Shown one piece after another: positions 25,301-39,681 of a DNA stretch of 39,681 nt. The notes under the pieces were generated by a model that saw only the letters and a list, made by a program, of their open reading frames with translations, had not been told where the DNA came from and did not search any database. Numbering within the stretch: the first letter of the stretch is position 1; each line of letters begins with the position of its first letter. The DNA is from Aquipseudomonas alcaligenes MRY13-0052 (lineage in GTDB: Bacteria; Pseudomonadota; Gammaproteobacteria; Pseudomonadales; Pseudomonadaceae), in assembly GCA_000474255.1 (NCBI GenBank), contig BATO01000061.1, forward strand, positions 1 through 39,681, in the 5' to 3' direction. The position numbers and the translations under genes were made by a program.

Positions 25301-28006
25301 GATGTCCAGCTCGTTGGCGTATTCGGTCTGCGCCATGATCTGCGCGGCAGTGAAGCGCTTGAACTCCAGGTACTCGGCCACCAGGATCGGAGCCGCCTGC
25401 CCGTGAGGATTTGGGTCGCGCTCGCCCCAGCACCAGGTGCCCAGGTAGGGGCGCCCCACCAGGTTCTCCAGGGTGACCAGTTGGCGTGCGTCCATCACAT
25501 GGCCGTAGACCTTCTTGGGATCACGGCTGAACGGATCGACACCTTCGGCGCCGGCCCAGCGGTAGATCAGGGTGTCGAGCAGTGCATCGCGCTGGCTCGG
25601 CGCTGCGGCGACATACTGCGCCAGCAGGTCCTTGAGGCCGGCATCCAGTGCCATGGCCTGGCGCAGGTCCTGGACCTTGCCGAAGCCCTTGGCGTTGGCC
25701 AGGGTCAACACGTCTCTCGGCAGCACGATGTCGCCGCTGTTGATGCGGCGGGTACTGTCGACCTTGAACCAGACGTCGGCCGCCGTGGAGGCAATGCCGT
25801 TGGCCAGCATCACGGTGCCGATCTGGCGGTGCTCATGGCCGTTGGCATCGATATGGCTGGAGGTGCTGTAGCCGGTGCCGATGGAGACGACGCCCGCAGC
25901 GGCCAGCCCCTGCAGTTCGCCATCATCGCTGACGCCGTTGCCGTTGAGGTCGCGCCACACCTGCAGCGTCGAGTACGCCGCGTCCTGGGCGTTGATCAGG
26001 CCATCGCCGTTGCTGTCGTACTCGGCCAGGGCCTGGAAGCCGTTCTCGGCCTTGTTGCCATTGCTCAACAGGCTGTGGTTGCCGAACAGCTCGGTGCCAT
26101 TGCTGATGCGCCCGTCACCGTTGCGGTCATGCACCAGCAGGCCGTCGTCGGGGCTGACCCAGCCGGACATTTCGCTGAGGCCGTCACCGTCCAGGTCGAA
26201 GTAGCTCGCCCCCACTTTCAGGGTCTCGATGCCATCGCCGTCCAGGTCGATGACGATGGGCGAGGTGCGCTGTTCGGCGTCGTCGGTTTCCGGCTCTTCC
26301 TCTTCCTCCTCGTCGGTGAGGACGATCTGCAGCGAGCTCTTGTCCTTGTGGTAGTTGAGGATGGTGAGGCCGCCGTTGACGGTCAGCGTGCTGCCGCTGA
26401 GCACGTAGACGTTGCCGCGCTTGTCCTTGTAGATGTTCTCCGGGTCGCTTTCCTTGCGCGTACCACCGGCCAGCACCTGGTTGCCGAGGTAGACCTGGCC
26501 CCTGCCGGCATCGTCGTCCTCGATCACGTCCTGCTTGTCGGCGAAGTAGGTGTCGAAGTCCGCACCGCCGCGCAGCGTGTCCTGCCCGGCGCCACCGACC
26601 AGGATGTCGTTGCCGACGCCGCCGGTGATCAGGTCGTTGCCGATGCCGCCGTCGAGGTAGTCGAGGCCGCCATCGCCGTAGAGGGTGTCGTTCCCTTCCC
26701 GGGCGAAGATATTGTCGTCGTTATCCCCCCCGTAGATCGTGTCGTTACCGCCATTACCGTAGATCAGGTCCTCACCGGCTTCGCCCCGCAGGAGGTTGTT
26801 GCCGGCGTTGCCACGAATCTCGTTGTCCAGGCTGTTGCCGGTGCCGTTGATGTCGTCGCTTCCGGTGAGTTCGAGGTTCTCGACGTTCGCGGACAGGGTG
26901 TGGGTGACGCTCGACTTGACCAGGTCGGTGCCGGCATTGGCACCTTCGACCACGGTGTCGCCTTCGTCGTCGACGATGTAGGTGTCGTCGCCGGAACCAC
27001 CCTCCATGCTGTCGGCGCCGCCACGGCCGTCAAGATGGTCGTTGCCGTCACCACCAAAGAGCTGGTCTTTGCTATAGCCGGTACCGAACAACGTGTCGTT
27101 GCCCTTGCCGGCGATCACCGCAGCGCCCTTGTAGGGGAGGATTTCGGTGATGTTCATCATCAGCATGGGGTCGATGACCCCGTTGTTGTTCACGTCGCGG
27201 CCGTCATAGACGACATAGCGCCCTTCGGGGTCTTCGTAGGTGATGATGTTACTGGCGACCAGACGGGCATGGATCTCGGCAAACAAGCCAGCAAAATACT
27301 GCGGCTTGAGACCGAACTGGGCCATGTTCAGAATTTCTGCGGCATCGGCCAACTTGTTCTTTATGTCCAGGCCGTACCAGTCTTCACCCGTCAGGACCAG
27401 CTTCTGCGCAACGGATCCGGTGAACGTGATCGGCACCGTCCTGCCGATGCCGGAGGGATCGATCTGCTCCTTGGTGAGGTCGTTGGCGATCTGAATCAGC
27501 TTATTGCCACCGATGTAGTCGAAGTTCTCGTCTACCGGTTCCACGCAGATGTCGATGATTTCCCGGGAGCCGTCCTCGTTCACATAGAACCGGGCTTCTT
27601 TGTTGATCTTGTATTCGCCAGATCCAAAGATATAAGCGCGCTCGATAAAGTCGCTTTCCAGAACACCCTGAATGTAGCCATTGATCGCGAGAATCCCGTC
27701 CTTGCTGGGGTTCTTGCCATACGCCTGAAGCAACTGCTCGGCGGTGTAGACACCGGCCGCAAGCTTCTTTCCGGCCCCCAGGTAAGCGTCATCGTGGCCG
27801 CCCAGGAAGTTGCGGACGTACCTGAAGCGCTCGACACCGACGAAGCGCCCCGCTCCGGCTGTCATGAAGTCGTTCTTGTCCACTTCGAGGACCTTGCCGA
27901 CCTGCCCAGCCGGGCGTATCAGGGCGTCGTTCTTCAGGTTGGCGGGCGGTGTATCCGTATCGAATAGGTAGCGCGAAACGATCTGTTCAATCGAGGGCAA
28001 ACTCAT
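19382..28006 (-). CDS. giant RTX calcium-binding protein, FrpC-like, type I secreted
   Basis: A protein of 2,874 residues, no N-terminal signal, built for type I secretion. Order: unknown domain (1-292); RTX block (about 297-488, GGxGxDxxx nonapeptides); linker with acidic run DEEEEEE (565-571); FrpC-like module (about 581-870) with calcium loops DLDGDG, DLDGDG, DRNGDG, DSNGDG and DLNGNG; alpha-helical part to about 980; then RTX blocks alternating with HCBP-related segments (GNDLILKVNG, FFLGGD, LTAAQIFGAFG) to about 2,765; a proline/threonine linker at about 2356-2392; and a C-terminal secretion-type end (LVNAMAAFGAP...VVIAANWQ). The FrpC processing dipeptide Asp-Pro reads S582-P583 here. 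No HExxH protease, lipase or acyltransferase-modified pore region is seen. Start ATG 28004-28006 has AAGGAA upstream and follows the 261-residue protein gene by 11 bases, so the two are one operon. The role (toxin, adhesin or surface protein) is open. Confidence 0.92.
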   Translation of the reverse strand: MSLPSIEQIVSRYLFDTDTPPANLKNDALIRPAGQVGKVLEVDKNDFMTAGAGRFVGVERFRYVRNFLGGHDDAYLGAGKKLAAGVYTAEQLLQAYGKNPSKDGILAINGYIQGVLESDFIERAYIFGSGEYKINKEARFYVNEDGSREIIDICVEPVDENFDYIGGNKLIQIANDLTKEQIDPSGIGRTVPITFTGSVAQKLVLTGEDWYGLDIKNKLADAAEILNMAQFGLKPQYFAGLFAEIHARLVASNIITYEDPEGRYVVYDGRDVNNNGVIDPMLMMNITEILPYKGAAVIAGKGNDTLFGTGYSKDQLFGGDGNDHLDGRGGADSMEGGSGDDTYIVDDEGDTVVEGANAGTDLVKSSVTHTLSANVENLELTGSDDINGTGNSLDNEIRGNAGNNLLRGEAGEDLIYGNGGNDTIYGGDNDDNIFAREGNDTLYGDGGLDYLDGGIGNDLITGGVGNDILVGGAGQDTLRGGADFDTYFADKQDVIEDDDAGRGQVYLGNQVLAGGTRKESDPENIYKDKRGNVYVLSGSTLTVNGGLTILNYHKDKSSLQIVLTDEEEEEEPETDDAEQRTSPIVIDLDGDGIETLKVGASYFDLDGDGLSEMSGWVSPDDGLLVHDRNGDGRISNGTELFGNHSLLSNGNKAENGFQALAEYDSNGDGLINAQDAAYSTLQVWRDLNGNGVSDDGELQGLAAAGVVSIGTGYSTSSHIDANGHEHRQIGTVMLANGIASTAADVWFKVDSTRRINSGDIVLPRDVLTLANAKGFGKVQDLRQAMALDAGLKDLLAQYVAAAPSQRDALLDTLIYRWAGAEGVDPFSRDPKKVYGHVMDARQLVTLENLVGRPYLGTWCWGERDPNPHGQAAPILVAEYLEFKRFTAAQIMAQTEYANELDIIRSGFGSDAQSIAVDWNALQGKLSGLLAEGKPERVRDIITILNDLGTYSPAYRAKRDAAFQAITASNVELAPFFDFSTRIGTSGNDTLYGIQSGTIFYGAGGDDRLYGYSGVDSYHFARGQGNDAILDRGGLDQIVFGAGIGQGDLVFSRNATTVWVHVKNTDGSDAGSVRIDNFFDFDGTLDFGAIEAIRFANGGGLDQQQILDLLTASSLTAGNDLVFGTAAGDSIDALAGNDSIHGLGGNDQLSGGAGDDVLMGDDGNDTLVGGSGNDSLIGGRGNDTYLFEVGHGNDVIDNAADATGGKFDRVLFGTGIEPLNVTARRSGYDLVLYTSPGDSVRLSNYFSAEGVNGIAVDRIEFHNGIVWSIEDVKGLVLQATAGNDVIEGYVTSDQLSGLDGDDLLYGYAGNDTLLGGEGRDHLDGGIGDDRLLGEVGDDTLLGGEGSDYLDGGDGHDQLDGGVGDDTLIGGAGDDYLTGGAGRDTLQGGMGDDVLVGGAGDDFLAGGQGNDRLDGGGGTNNYLFARGDGQDVIADAYEGVVTIYLSDLPLDTLVFRRNGSSLEVSFPDSQGDLLTLSSFFRDEFPLSGIRLRYGEGQEALIDPGQLRLLTLAGTEAPDLINAYSGNDLIEALGGDDTVYAGAGNDTLRGGEGNDWLSADEGNDLIEGGAGNDTLYAGEGDDIIDGGAGNDRLEGASGNDQYRFSPNWGDDVISDAAGVDSVQFVGVAPADLLLRRDGNDLIVTNELTGDRLRIQGHFSYQAGAQGYTPIEQFIFDGGLTWDFDTIKLKALEGTAQDDAIYGHADDDVIDAGLGNDLAQAGFGSDQVLGGEGNDTLHGEAGNDTLSGGAGDDQLYGEEGENQLSGGDGNDSLFGGYQADLLAGDAGDDLLDGGDGNDTLRGGEGHDSLIGGGGNDQLFGDAGNDTLQGNGLLDGGSGDDLLEGYGELLGGDGNDTLHGQGSDTLIGGAGNDLIVARNDAWSGNASVIEGGTGNDTIYGSFGDDTYRFNLGDGQDLLIERRANEAFSNITPSFDTLSFGEGISAADLGFHRRGLDLIIEHANGTDRITVQNWFKEPTDHFKLDSLTFADGSSLSQADVENRVIHHGTDNADSILGYRNLADTIHLGAGDDKVWGRAGNDTILGEGGNDYLEGEDGDDLILGGSGNDQLDGGAGADRLIGGTGDDKYVYSLGDGADVIDNTGGGNDGVFFSGGITQDRLSFRRDSDDLLILVDGDAQQSVRVLGHFLGGDKAISYVQPEGGFMLTAARIGHMAAANGVAGGYEAVIDGGTAADRLSGYDGRDLLRGLAGNDTLFGMAGNDQLEGGDGNDYLSGGNGGNAGSGDDVIIGGAGNDVLDGEDGNDRLVGGTGDDKYYYRAGGGKDVIDNTGGGFDGVFVLNGVARARLSFHRDGNDLVILVDKDMAHQLRITNHFLGGDSAIDYVQPDDGGSYLTTAQIAGMITAFPDGTGTPGPVDPEPTDPGTPTDPGTGQPPVPGLGGADSLTGTAGNDVLVGGAGNDTLAGAAGNDRLLGGVGDDTYVYTAGLDVIEEAGGAADTLRFAGGITYNQVGSGLSKSGNDLILKVNGSTTNQVTLKDFFLGGDNLVETFTFETGGQLTAAQIFGAFGIAMPTPVAAFDNTVQGTAGNDAALNGTAQRDLLLGYNGNDSLSGGAGNDRLEGGNGNDTLVGGQGNDTLLGGRGDDTYVFSAGSGQDVIDNTGGGYDTLRFEGIAFNQVSSGLMKSGNDLVLKVNGGSDQVTLKNWFLGGDAVVDVITFAAGGQLTAAQVFSAFGLTNPDTVGSPNYLNVPDDRSFGTVLAGQAGDQNILGSSDADLIDGGAGNDTLRGNKGNDYLIGGDGNDTYRFAAGDGQDVINNLSNKPADNDVLSIEGITRENLWLSRQGNNLVIDVLGSADAITVQDWYAGAAQKLDAVQAGSSTLYANQLDNLVNAMAAFGAPTGGEMNLSQAQRDQLNVVIAANWQ
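19715..25057 (-). repeat. main RTX nonapeptide repeat region
   Basis: Coding repeats of 27 bases for GGxGxDxLx units, in many clusters separated by HCBP-related spacers. On the plus strand they show as recurring variants of GTCGTTGCC and GCCACCG. The repetition favours recombination and hinders assembly. Each cluster would fold as a calcium-bound parallel beta-roll after secretion. Confidence 0.9.
26543..27118 (-). repeat. first RTX repeat block, near the N-terminus
   Basis: Codes for residues of about 297-488 of the RTX protein (GKGNDTLFG, GGDGNDHLDG, GGVGNDILVGG and others), interrupted by a spacer with DTYIVDDEGDTVVEG and TLSANVENLELTG, a common linker of such proteins. It separates the unknown N-terminal domain from the FrpC-like module. 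Confidence 0.88.
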
Positions 28007-28017
28007 GGTCTATTTCC

Positions 28018-28803
28018 TTACAGTCCAGTCCATTTGATGTTTCGGGTTCCAACTCCGTTATCACTGTCTTGCGTCAGCAATTCCCCGCAATTGGATACCG
28101 TGGCCGTGCGCGTATGCGTCGCGATCCCCTTGGCCATGGTCGCCAACGTTTCCTGATAGGCAGCGCGATTGCCCGCCAGCACCTCTGCACGCGGCCGCCC
28201 GTAGGGCGTGCTGTCGCAGCAGGCGATGCCGACGAAGCTGTAGGTCACGCTGTAGTAGGTATTGCCGAAACCACGGAAGCGCTCGTAGAGGCTAGGCTGG
28301 CCGAACTCCTGCACCACGTCCGCCTTCGCGCGGGCCACGATGAGGCGGCTGTCGGTGAAGGTCGCTATCCCATCGGCGGCGGCGCGGTAGCTCACCAGCA
28401 CGAAGGGCTCGCGGACGCTCGCCGCATTGAACTGCCGCCGAGGGGCCACGGGTTCGATGGTGAAGTTTTCCTCGAAGGTCTTCTCGTTGCCTTGCATCCG
28501 CTCCATCAGGGCCTTGAAGTCCAGCACCGGCGGGTTGCGGATGATGCCCGTGCGGTCTGCCTGGGTGCGGAACAGGTCGTCATGGCGCTGGCTGTTGAGG
28601 GCGTCGAGACGAATTAGGTTGCGCAGCAATGCCTGGCGATGCTGCTCAGGGCTCAGCACCCGGTTCGCGGCGAGGCACAGCCCGGAGTCGTTCTGGGTGA
28701 TGCGGTAAGCCACGAACGCCGACGCCGCCAGTACCGGGAGCACCGCCAGGGCACCAATGAGGATCGGCAGGCGAAGGCGTCGCGGCTTGTAGGGTGGGTG
28801 CAT
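28018..28803 (-). CDS. membrane-anchored periplasmic protein encoded just upstream of the RTX gene
   Basis: Protein of 261 residues with a basic N-terminus, one membrane helix (about 13-33) and a periplasmic body. It is the paralogue of the 16167-16952 product and has the same length and four matching cysteines (C43, C195, C196, C239), as well as HRQALLRNLIRL, GIIRNPP, NFTIEPVAPRR, EPFVLVSYR, SLYERFRGFG and SNCGE. No known family is recognised. Its stop is 11 bases before the RTX start, so it should be co-expressed with it and is probably the first gene of that operon. AAAGGA lies about 11 bases before ATG 28801-28803. Possible roles are immunity, secretion help or anchoring; the sequence alone does not decide. 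Confidence 0.82.
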   Translation of the reverse strand: MHPPYKPRRLRLPILIGALAVLPVLAASAFVAYRITQNDSGLCLAANRVLSPEQHRQALLRNLIRLDALNSQRHDDLFRTQADRTGIIRNPPVLDFKALMERMQGNEKTFEENFTIEPVAPRRQFNAASVREPFVLVSYRAAADGIATFTDSRLIVARAKADVVQEFGQPSLYERFRGFGNTYYSVTYSFVGIACCDSTPYGRPRAEVLAGNRAAYQETLATMAKGIATHTRTATVSNCGELLTQDSDNGVGTRNIKWTGL

Positions 28804-29308
28804 CGAGACGGGTCCTTTTATCAAGCATGGGAGTGGGCGCCCGGCCTGAACGACAGGCAGGCGAAAGCGCGGCCGACCTGGCTGGGCAGGTGCCGGGCAT
28901 TGCACGGGACGGATGAAAGGCCGCCCTGCGGGCAGCCAACACGGGAGGTGGGCATGTTCATCCTTGAAGCGGAATGTTCGCCGACGATCCTGTCGGCTTC
29001 CGGGGAGATGGCGTAGAAGACGCCTTTGCAGGAGCAGCGTCAATCGGGCTCACGCTGATTCTGTGAAGCCGTTCAGGGAACCCCTAAATTCCTTGGATGC
29101 ACCGTGAAAACACCGTGCCAGAGCGCGTCGGCCGGATACCACCGACCGTCAGTACGGGCAGCCAGGGCCACCCGACCTAGCCTCCTGGCTCACCCCGCTG
29201 CCGTCATGCCTGGAACGCGCTGGGTGACATCCGCAGCCGCCAGGGTGCCCGCAACGCCCCACGCCTCTACGTGATCACGTGCGCGCACCGCACCTGGCGG
29301 GACCGCAA
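28804..29308. other. 505-base intergenic region upstream of the RTX operon
   Basis: No convincing gene. It should carry the RTX operon promoter on the minus strand and the 3' end of the chemoreceptor transcript. Visible elements: a sigma-54-like CTGGCACGGTGTTTTCA on the minus strand at 29105-29121 with one mismatch in the critical -12 GC; a direct repeat CACCGTG-AAAA-CACCGTG on the plus strand at 29100-29117; a 12-bp perfect palindrome ACGTGATCACGT at 29269-29280, 28 bases past the chemoreceptor stop; a short dyad GCCGAC/GTCGGC at 28980-28997. None is strong enough to name a promoter. Confidence 0.4.
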
Positions 29309-31201
29309 TCAAATCCTGAACGTATCCACCAGTTGCTTGAGCCGGCTGACCTGCTGATCCAGCTCGGTACAGGCCTTCAGGCTGGCCTGCAGGTTGTGCA
29401 CGCCGTCCTGGTTGAGGACGTTGATCTCGGTGATGTCCATGTTCAGGCTTTCGATCACCGAGGTCTGTTCCTCGGTGGCGGTGGCCACGGACTGGTTCAT
29501 GCCGTCGATCTCGCCGATGCGGCGGGTGACGCCGCGCAGGTTTTCGCCGGCCTGGCCGCCGATGCGCACGCTGTCGTCGCTGAAGTGGCGGCTTTCGCCC
29601 ATGGTCGCCACGGCGTCGCGGGCACCGGTCTGCAGCTGCTCGATCATCTGCTGGATCTCCAGCGCCGAACTCTGGGTGCGCTGGGCCAGGTTGCGCACTT
29701 CGTCGGCCACCACGGCGAAGCCGCGTCCCGCCTCGCCGGCGCGGGCGGCTTCGATGGCGGCGTTGAGCGCCAGCAGGTTGGTCTGCTCGGAGATGCCCTT
29801 GATCACGTCGAGGATCTGGCCGATGTCGTTGCTCTTCTGGCTGAGCACTTCGATGTGGTTGCTGGATGCCTGGATCTTCTCCGACAGCTCGCCCATCGCC
29901 ACCAGGGTGCGTTCGACCATGCCCTGCCCTTCCTCGGCATCGCGGCGTGCGTCGCTTGCCTGTTCCGAGGCATCGGCGGCGTTGCGGGCGATCTCCTGGG
30001 CAGCGGCGCCCAGTTCGTTGATGGCGGCGGCCACACTGTCGGTGCGGGCGGCCTGCTCGCTGGAGTTGGTCATGGAGGCGTTCGACGCCTGCACCACGGT
30101 GCTCACCCGCTCGTGCACCTCGCGCGTGGCGGACGCCACTTCGCGGATCGATTTGTGGATGCGCTCGACGAAGCGGTTGAAGGCATCGGCCAGCTCGCCG
30201 AACTCGTCACGGGAGTCGATCGACAGGCGCTGAGTCAGGTCGCCCTCGCCCTCGGCGATGCCGCTCATGGCGTGGCTCATCACGTGCAGCGGGCGCAGCA
30301 GGATGCGGATCAGCCCGCCCAGCAGCAGGAGGATGGCGACCACGCCGATGATGGTCGACATCAGGGCGGAAACGCGGAACTCCTGCAGGGCGGCGAAGGC
30401 CTTGGACTCGTCGACGGACAGGCCCACGTACCAGCGCACCCCGGTCAGCCCCTCCACCGGCAGGAAGGTCACGATCCGCGCCTCGCCGTTGCGGTCGCTC
30501 ACGCTCTGCAGGGCGGACTCCAGGCGCGGCGCCGCGCCGGCGAACAGGTCCGGCAGCTTCTTCAGGACCAGCTGCTGGTCGGGGTGGACCAGCACCGTGC
30601 CCTTGTCGTCCACCAGGAAGGCGTAGCCCATGCCGCCCAGGTCGAAGGAGTTGAGGATCTCGTCGACCGTCTTCAGCTTGAGGTCACCGCCGACGACGCC
30701 CTGCAGGGCGCCCGATGCGTTCACCGGGCGGGTGATGGTGATCAGCAGGCCGTCGCGCGGGTCGGCGGCCAGGTAGGGCTCGGTCAGGCCGGGGCCGCTG
30801 GTCTGTGCCGCCTGCTTGTACCAGGGCCGCTGGCGCGGGTCGTAGCCGGCGGGCAGTTCGCTGGGCGGGAACTGGGTGTAGGTACCACTCGCCTGGCCGT
30901 AGTAGGCATAGAGGAAGGCGGCGGCGATGCTGCGGTGCTGCAGGCTCTTGGCCAAGGCGGCCTCGCTGGCGTCGTCCTCGATGGACTCGGCCAGGTTCTC
31001 CAGCAATTGCATGCGGCCCACCAGCCAGTGCTGGATGTTGCCCGTGGAGACCTGGCCCACATCGTTGAGGTAGTTGGCAAGGTTCTGGCGGATGGCGTTC
31101 CGCTGCAGGTAATCGTTGTACAGCGCGAAGGACGCGAAGGCAGCGATCACCACCAGGGAGGCTGCCACCATGATCTTGTGGCTGAATTTCAGGGTTCGCA
31201 T
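29309..31201 (-). CDS. chemoreceptor with dCache_1 domain, predicted amino-acid sensor
   Basis: Full-length methyl-accepting chemotaxis protein, 630 residues: membrane helices at about 8-28 and 280-302, a periplasmic double-Cache domain between them, HAMP at about 303-358 and the signalling domain with hairpin tip [40 protein letters not shown]. The amino-acid-binding signature of dCache receptors is complete: Y120, R125, W127, Y128 (YDPRQRPWY), Y143 (EPY) and D173 (VVGGDL), almost the same numbering as PctA of P. aeruginosa. So amino acids are the likely attractants. No C-terminal CheR-docking pentapeptide. The start is unsure: ATG 31199-31201 is chosen; GTG 31211-31213 is in frame and neither has a strong ribosome site. 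A FliA-type promoter lies about 100 bases upstream. Confidence 0.92.
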   Translation of the reverse strand: MRTLKFSHKIMVAASLVVIAAFASFALYNDYLQRNAIRQNLANYLNDVGQVSTGNIQHWLVGRMQLLENLAESIEDDASEAALAKSLQHRSIAAAFLYAYYGQASGTYTQFPPSELPAGYDPRQRPWYKQAAQTSGPGLTEPYLAADPRDGLLITITRPVNASGALQGVVGGDLKLKTVDEILNSFDLGGMGYAFLVDDKGTVLVHPDQQLVLKKLPDLFAGAAPRLESALQSVSDRNGEARIVTFLPVEGLTGVRWYVGLSVDESKAFAALQEFRVSALMSTIIGVVAILLLLGGLIRILLRPLHVMSHAMSGIAEGEGDLTQRLSIDSRDEFGELADAFNRFVERIHKSIREVASATREVHERVSTVVQASNASMTNSSEQAARTDSVAAAINELGAAAQEIARNAADASEQASDARRDAEEGQGMVERTLVAMGELSEKIQASSNHIEVLSQKSNDIGQILDVIKGISEQTNLLALNAAIEAARAGEAGRGFAVVADEVRNLAQRTQSSALEIQQMIEQLQTGARDAVATMGESRHFSDDSVRIGGQAGENLRGVTRRIGEIDGMNQSVATATEEQTSVIESLNMDITEINVLNQDGVHNLQASLKACTELDQQVSRLKQLVDTFRI

Positions 31202-31302
31202 GGAGGAACTCACTCAAAAAGGTGCAAAGGCATGAGGTGGCCACAGGCATTGTCGGCGTCCGGTCGGCAATCGACCGGGCACGGACGCAGGGCCGTCCTC
31301 TG

Positions 31303-31329
31303 CTATCGGCGTTAGCACGTTCTTCTTAA
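31303..31329 (-). promoter_or_regulatory. FliA (sigma-28) type promoter for the chemoreceptor gene
   Basis: On the minus strand TTAA-N15-GCCGATAG matches the flagellar sigma consensus TAAA-N15-GCCGATAA at 10 of 12 positions with the exact 15-base spacer. The predicted transcript would start near 31296, about 95 bases before the start codon. Chemoreceptor genes are classic FliA targets. Confidence 0.65.
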
Positions 31330-31403
31330 GCGGTTTATCAGCCATTTATGTGCGGGCGTTCAGGTATTTTCTGAAAACACCGTGCACCACTCGTCCGGCC
31401 CGA

Positions 31404-31432
31404 GCACGCGGAGCCCTCCCCGCTCCGCGTGC
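31404..31432 (-). terminator. hairpin after the peptide synthetase gene
   Basis: Perfect 11-bp inverted repeat, GCACGCGGAGC and GCTCCGCGTGC, with a 7-base loop, starting 10 bases after the stop codon at 31443-31445. On the minus strand no T-run follows (TCGGGCC), so it may be a stability or Rho-assisted end rather than a classic intrinsic terminator. Confidence 0.5.
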
Positions 31433-31442
31433 CCTGCTGCCG

Positions 31443-39681
<8,239 letters not shown>

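Noticed and set aside
23147-27967. Open frame of 1,606 codons on the plus strand, antisense to the RTX gene
   Set aside because: Its translation is a Val/Ala/Gly-rich mirror of the RTX repeats with no domain or start signal; the frame stays open because repeat codons in GC-rich DNA rarely give antisense stops.
28913-29107. Small frame of 64 codons in the intergenic region before the RTX operon
   Set aside because: Arg/Ser-rich translation, no ribosome site, no similarity that I recognise.
29105-31385. Identical 14-mer TGAAAACACCGTGC at 29105-29118 and 31372-31385
   Set aside because: A repeat of this length is expected a few times by chance in a 40-kb window.

Overview
The window is about 39.7 kb of GC-rich DNA from a fluorescent Pseudomonas (sensu lato). 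The evidence is a pyoverdine-type peptide synthetase, a six-gene hydroxyproline operon, two chemoreceptors, a di-heme cytochrome c peroxidase under a perfect ANR/FNR box, and overall gene style. No rRNA, tRNA, CRISPR array, insertion sequence or phage gene was seen.

Layout: (1) 1-1591, minus strand: a chemoreceptor cut by the left edge and a small membrane protein. (2) 1661-9186, minus strand: an operon of permease, Ldh-type imine reductase, 4-hydroxyproline 2-epimerase, DapA-like deaminase, ketoglutarate-semialdehyde dehydrogenase and FAD amino-acid dehydrogenase. It should take up trans-4-hydroxy-L-proline and turn it into 2-oxoglutarate. A PAS-AraC regulator diverges from it at 9463-10242. 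(3) 10280-13667: an SMC/ABC-like ATPase, the cytochrome c peroxidase, a DUF4124 protein and a lone periplasmic solute-binding protein. (4) 13670-28803, minus strand: an accessory island in which every product carries an export signal, a membrane anchor or an RTX secretion signature. It holds an ankyrin/TPR protein, two 261-residue paralogues that flank the island's central genes, an LprI-like protein, a lipoprotein, an unknown 318-residue protein and a 2,874-residue RTX protein. Short in-frame relics of duplicated genes lie between them. (5) 29309-31201: a dCache chemoreceptor with a full amino-acid-binding motif and a FliA-type promoter. (6) 31443-39681: the C-terminal two and a half modules of a PvdL-like synthetase, open at the right edge.

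The most unusual part is region 4. The RTX protein has an unrecognised N-terminal domain of about 290 residues encoded in DNA of about 50% GC, then a FrpC-like module in which the Asp of the Asp-Pro processing site is Ser, then some 1,800 residues of RTX blocks. A membrane-anchored periplasmic protein with four conserved cysteines is encoded 11 bases upstream, and its paralogue lies beyond the RTX gene. Paralogues, relics and lower GC together resemble a secreted effector locus with immunity or accessory genes; that reading is inference. No type I secretion genes are in the window.

All functional calls come from reading motifs by eye; no database search was possible.
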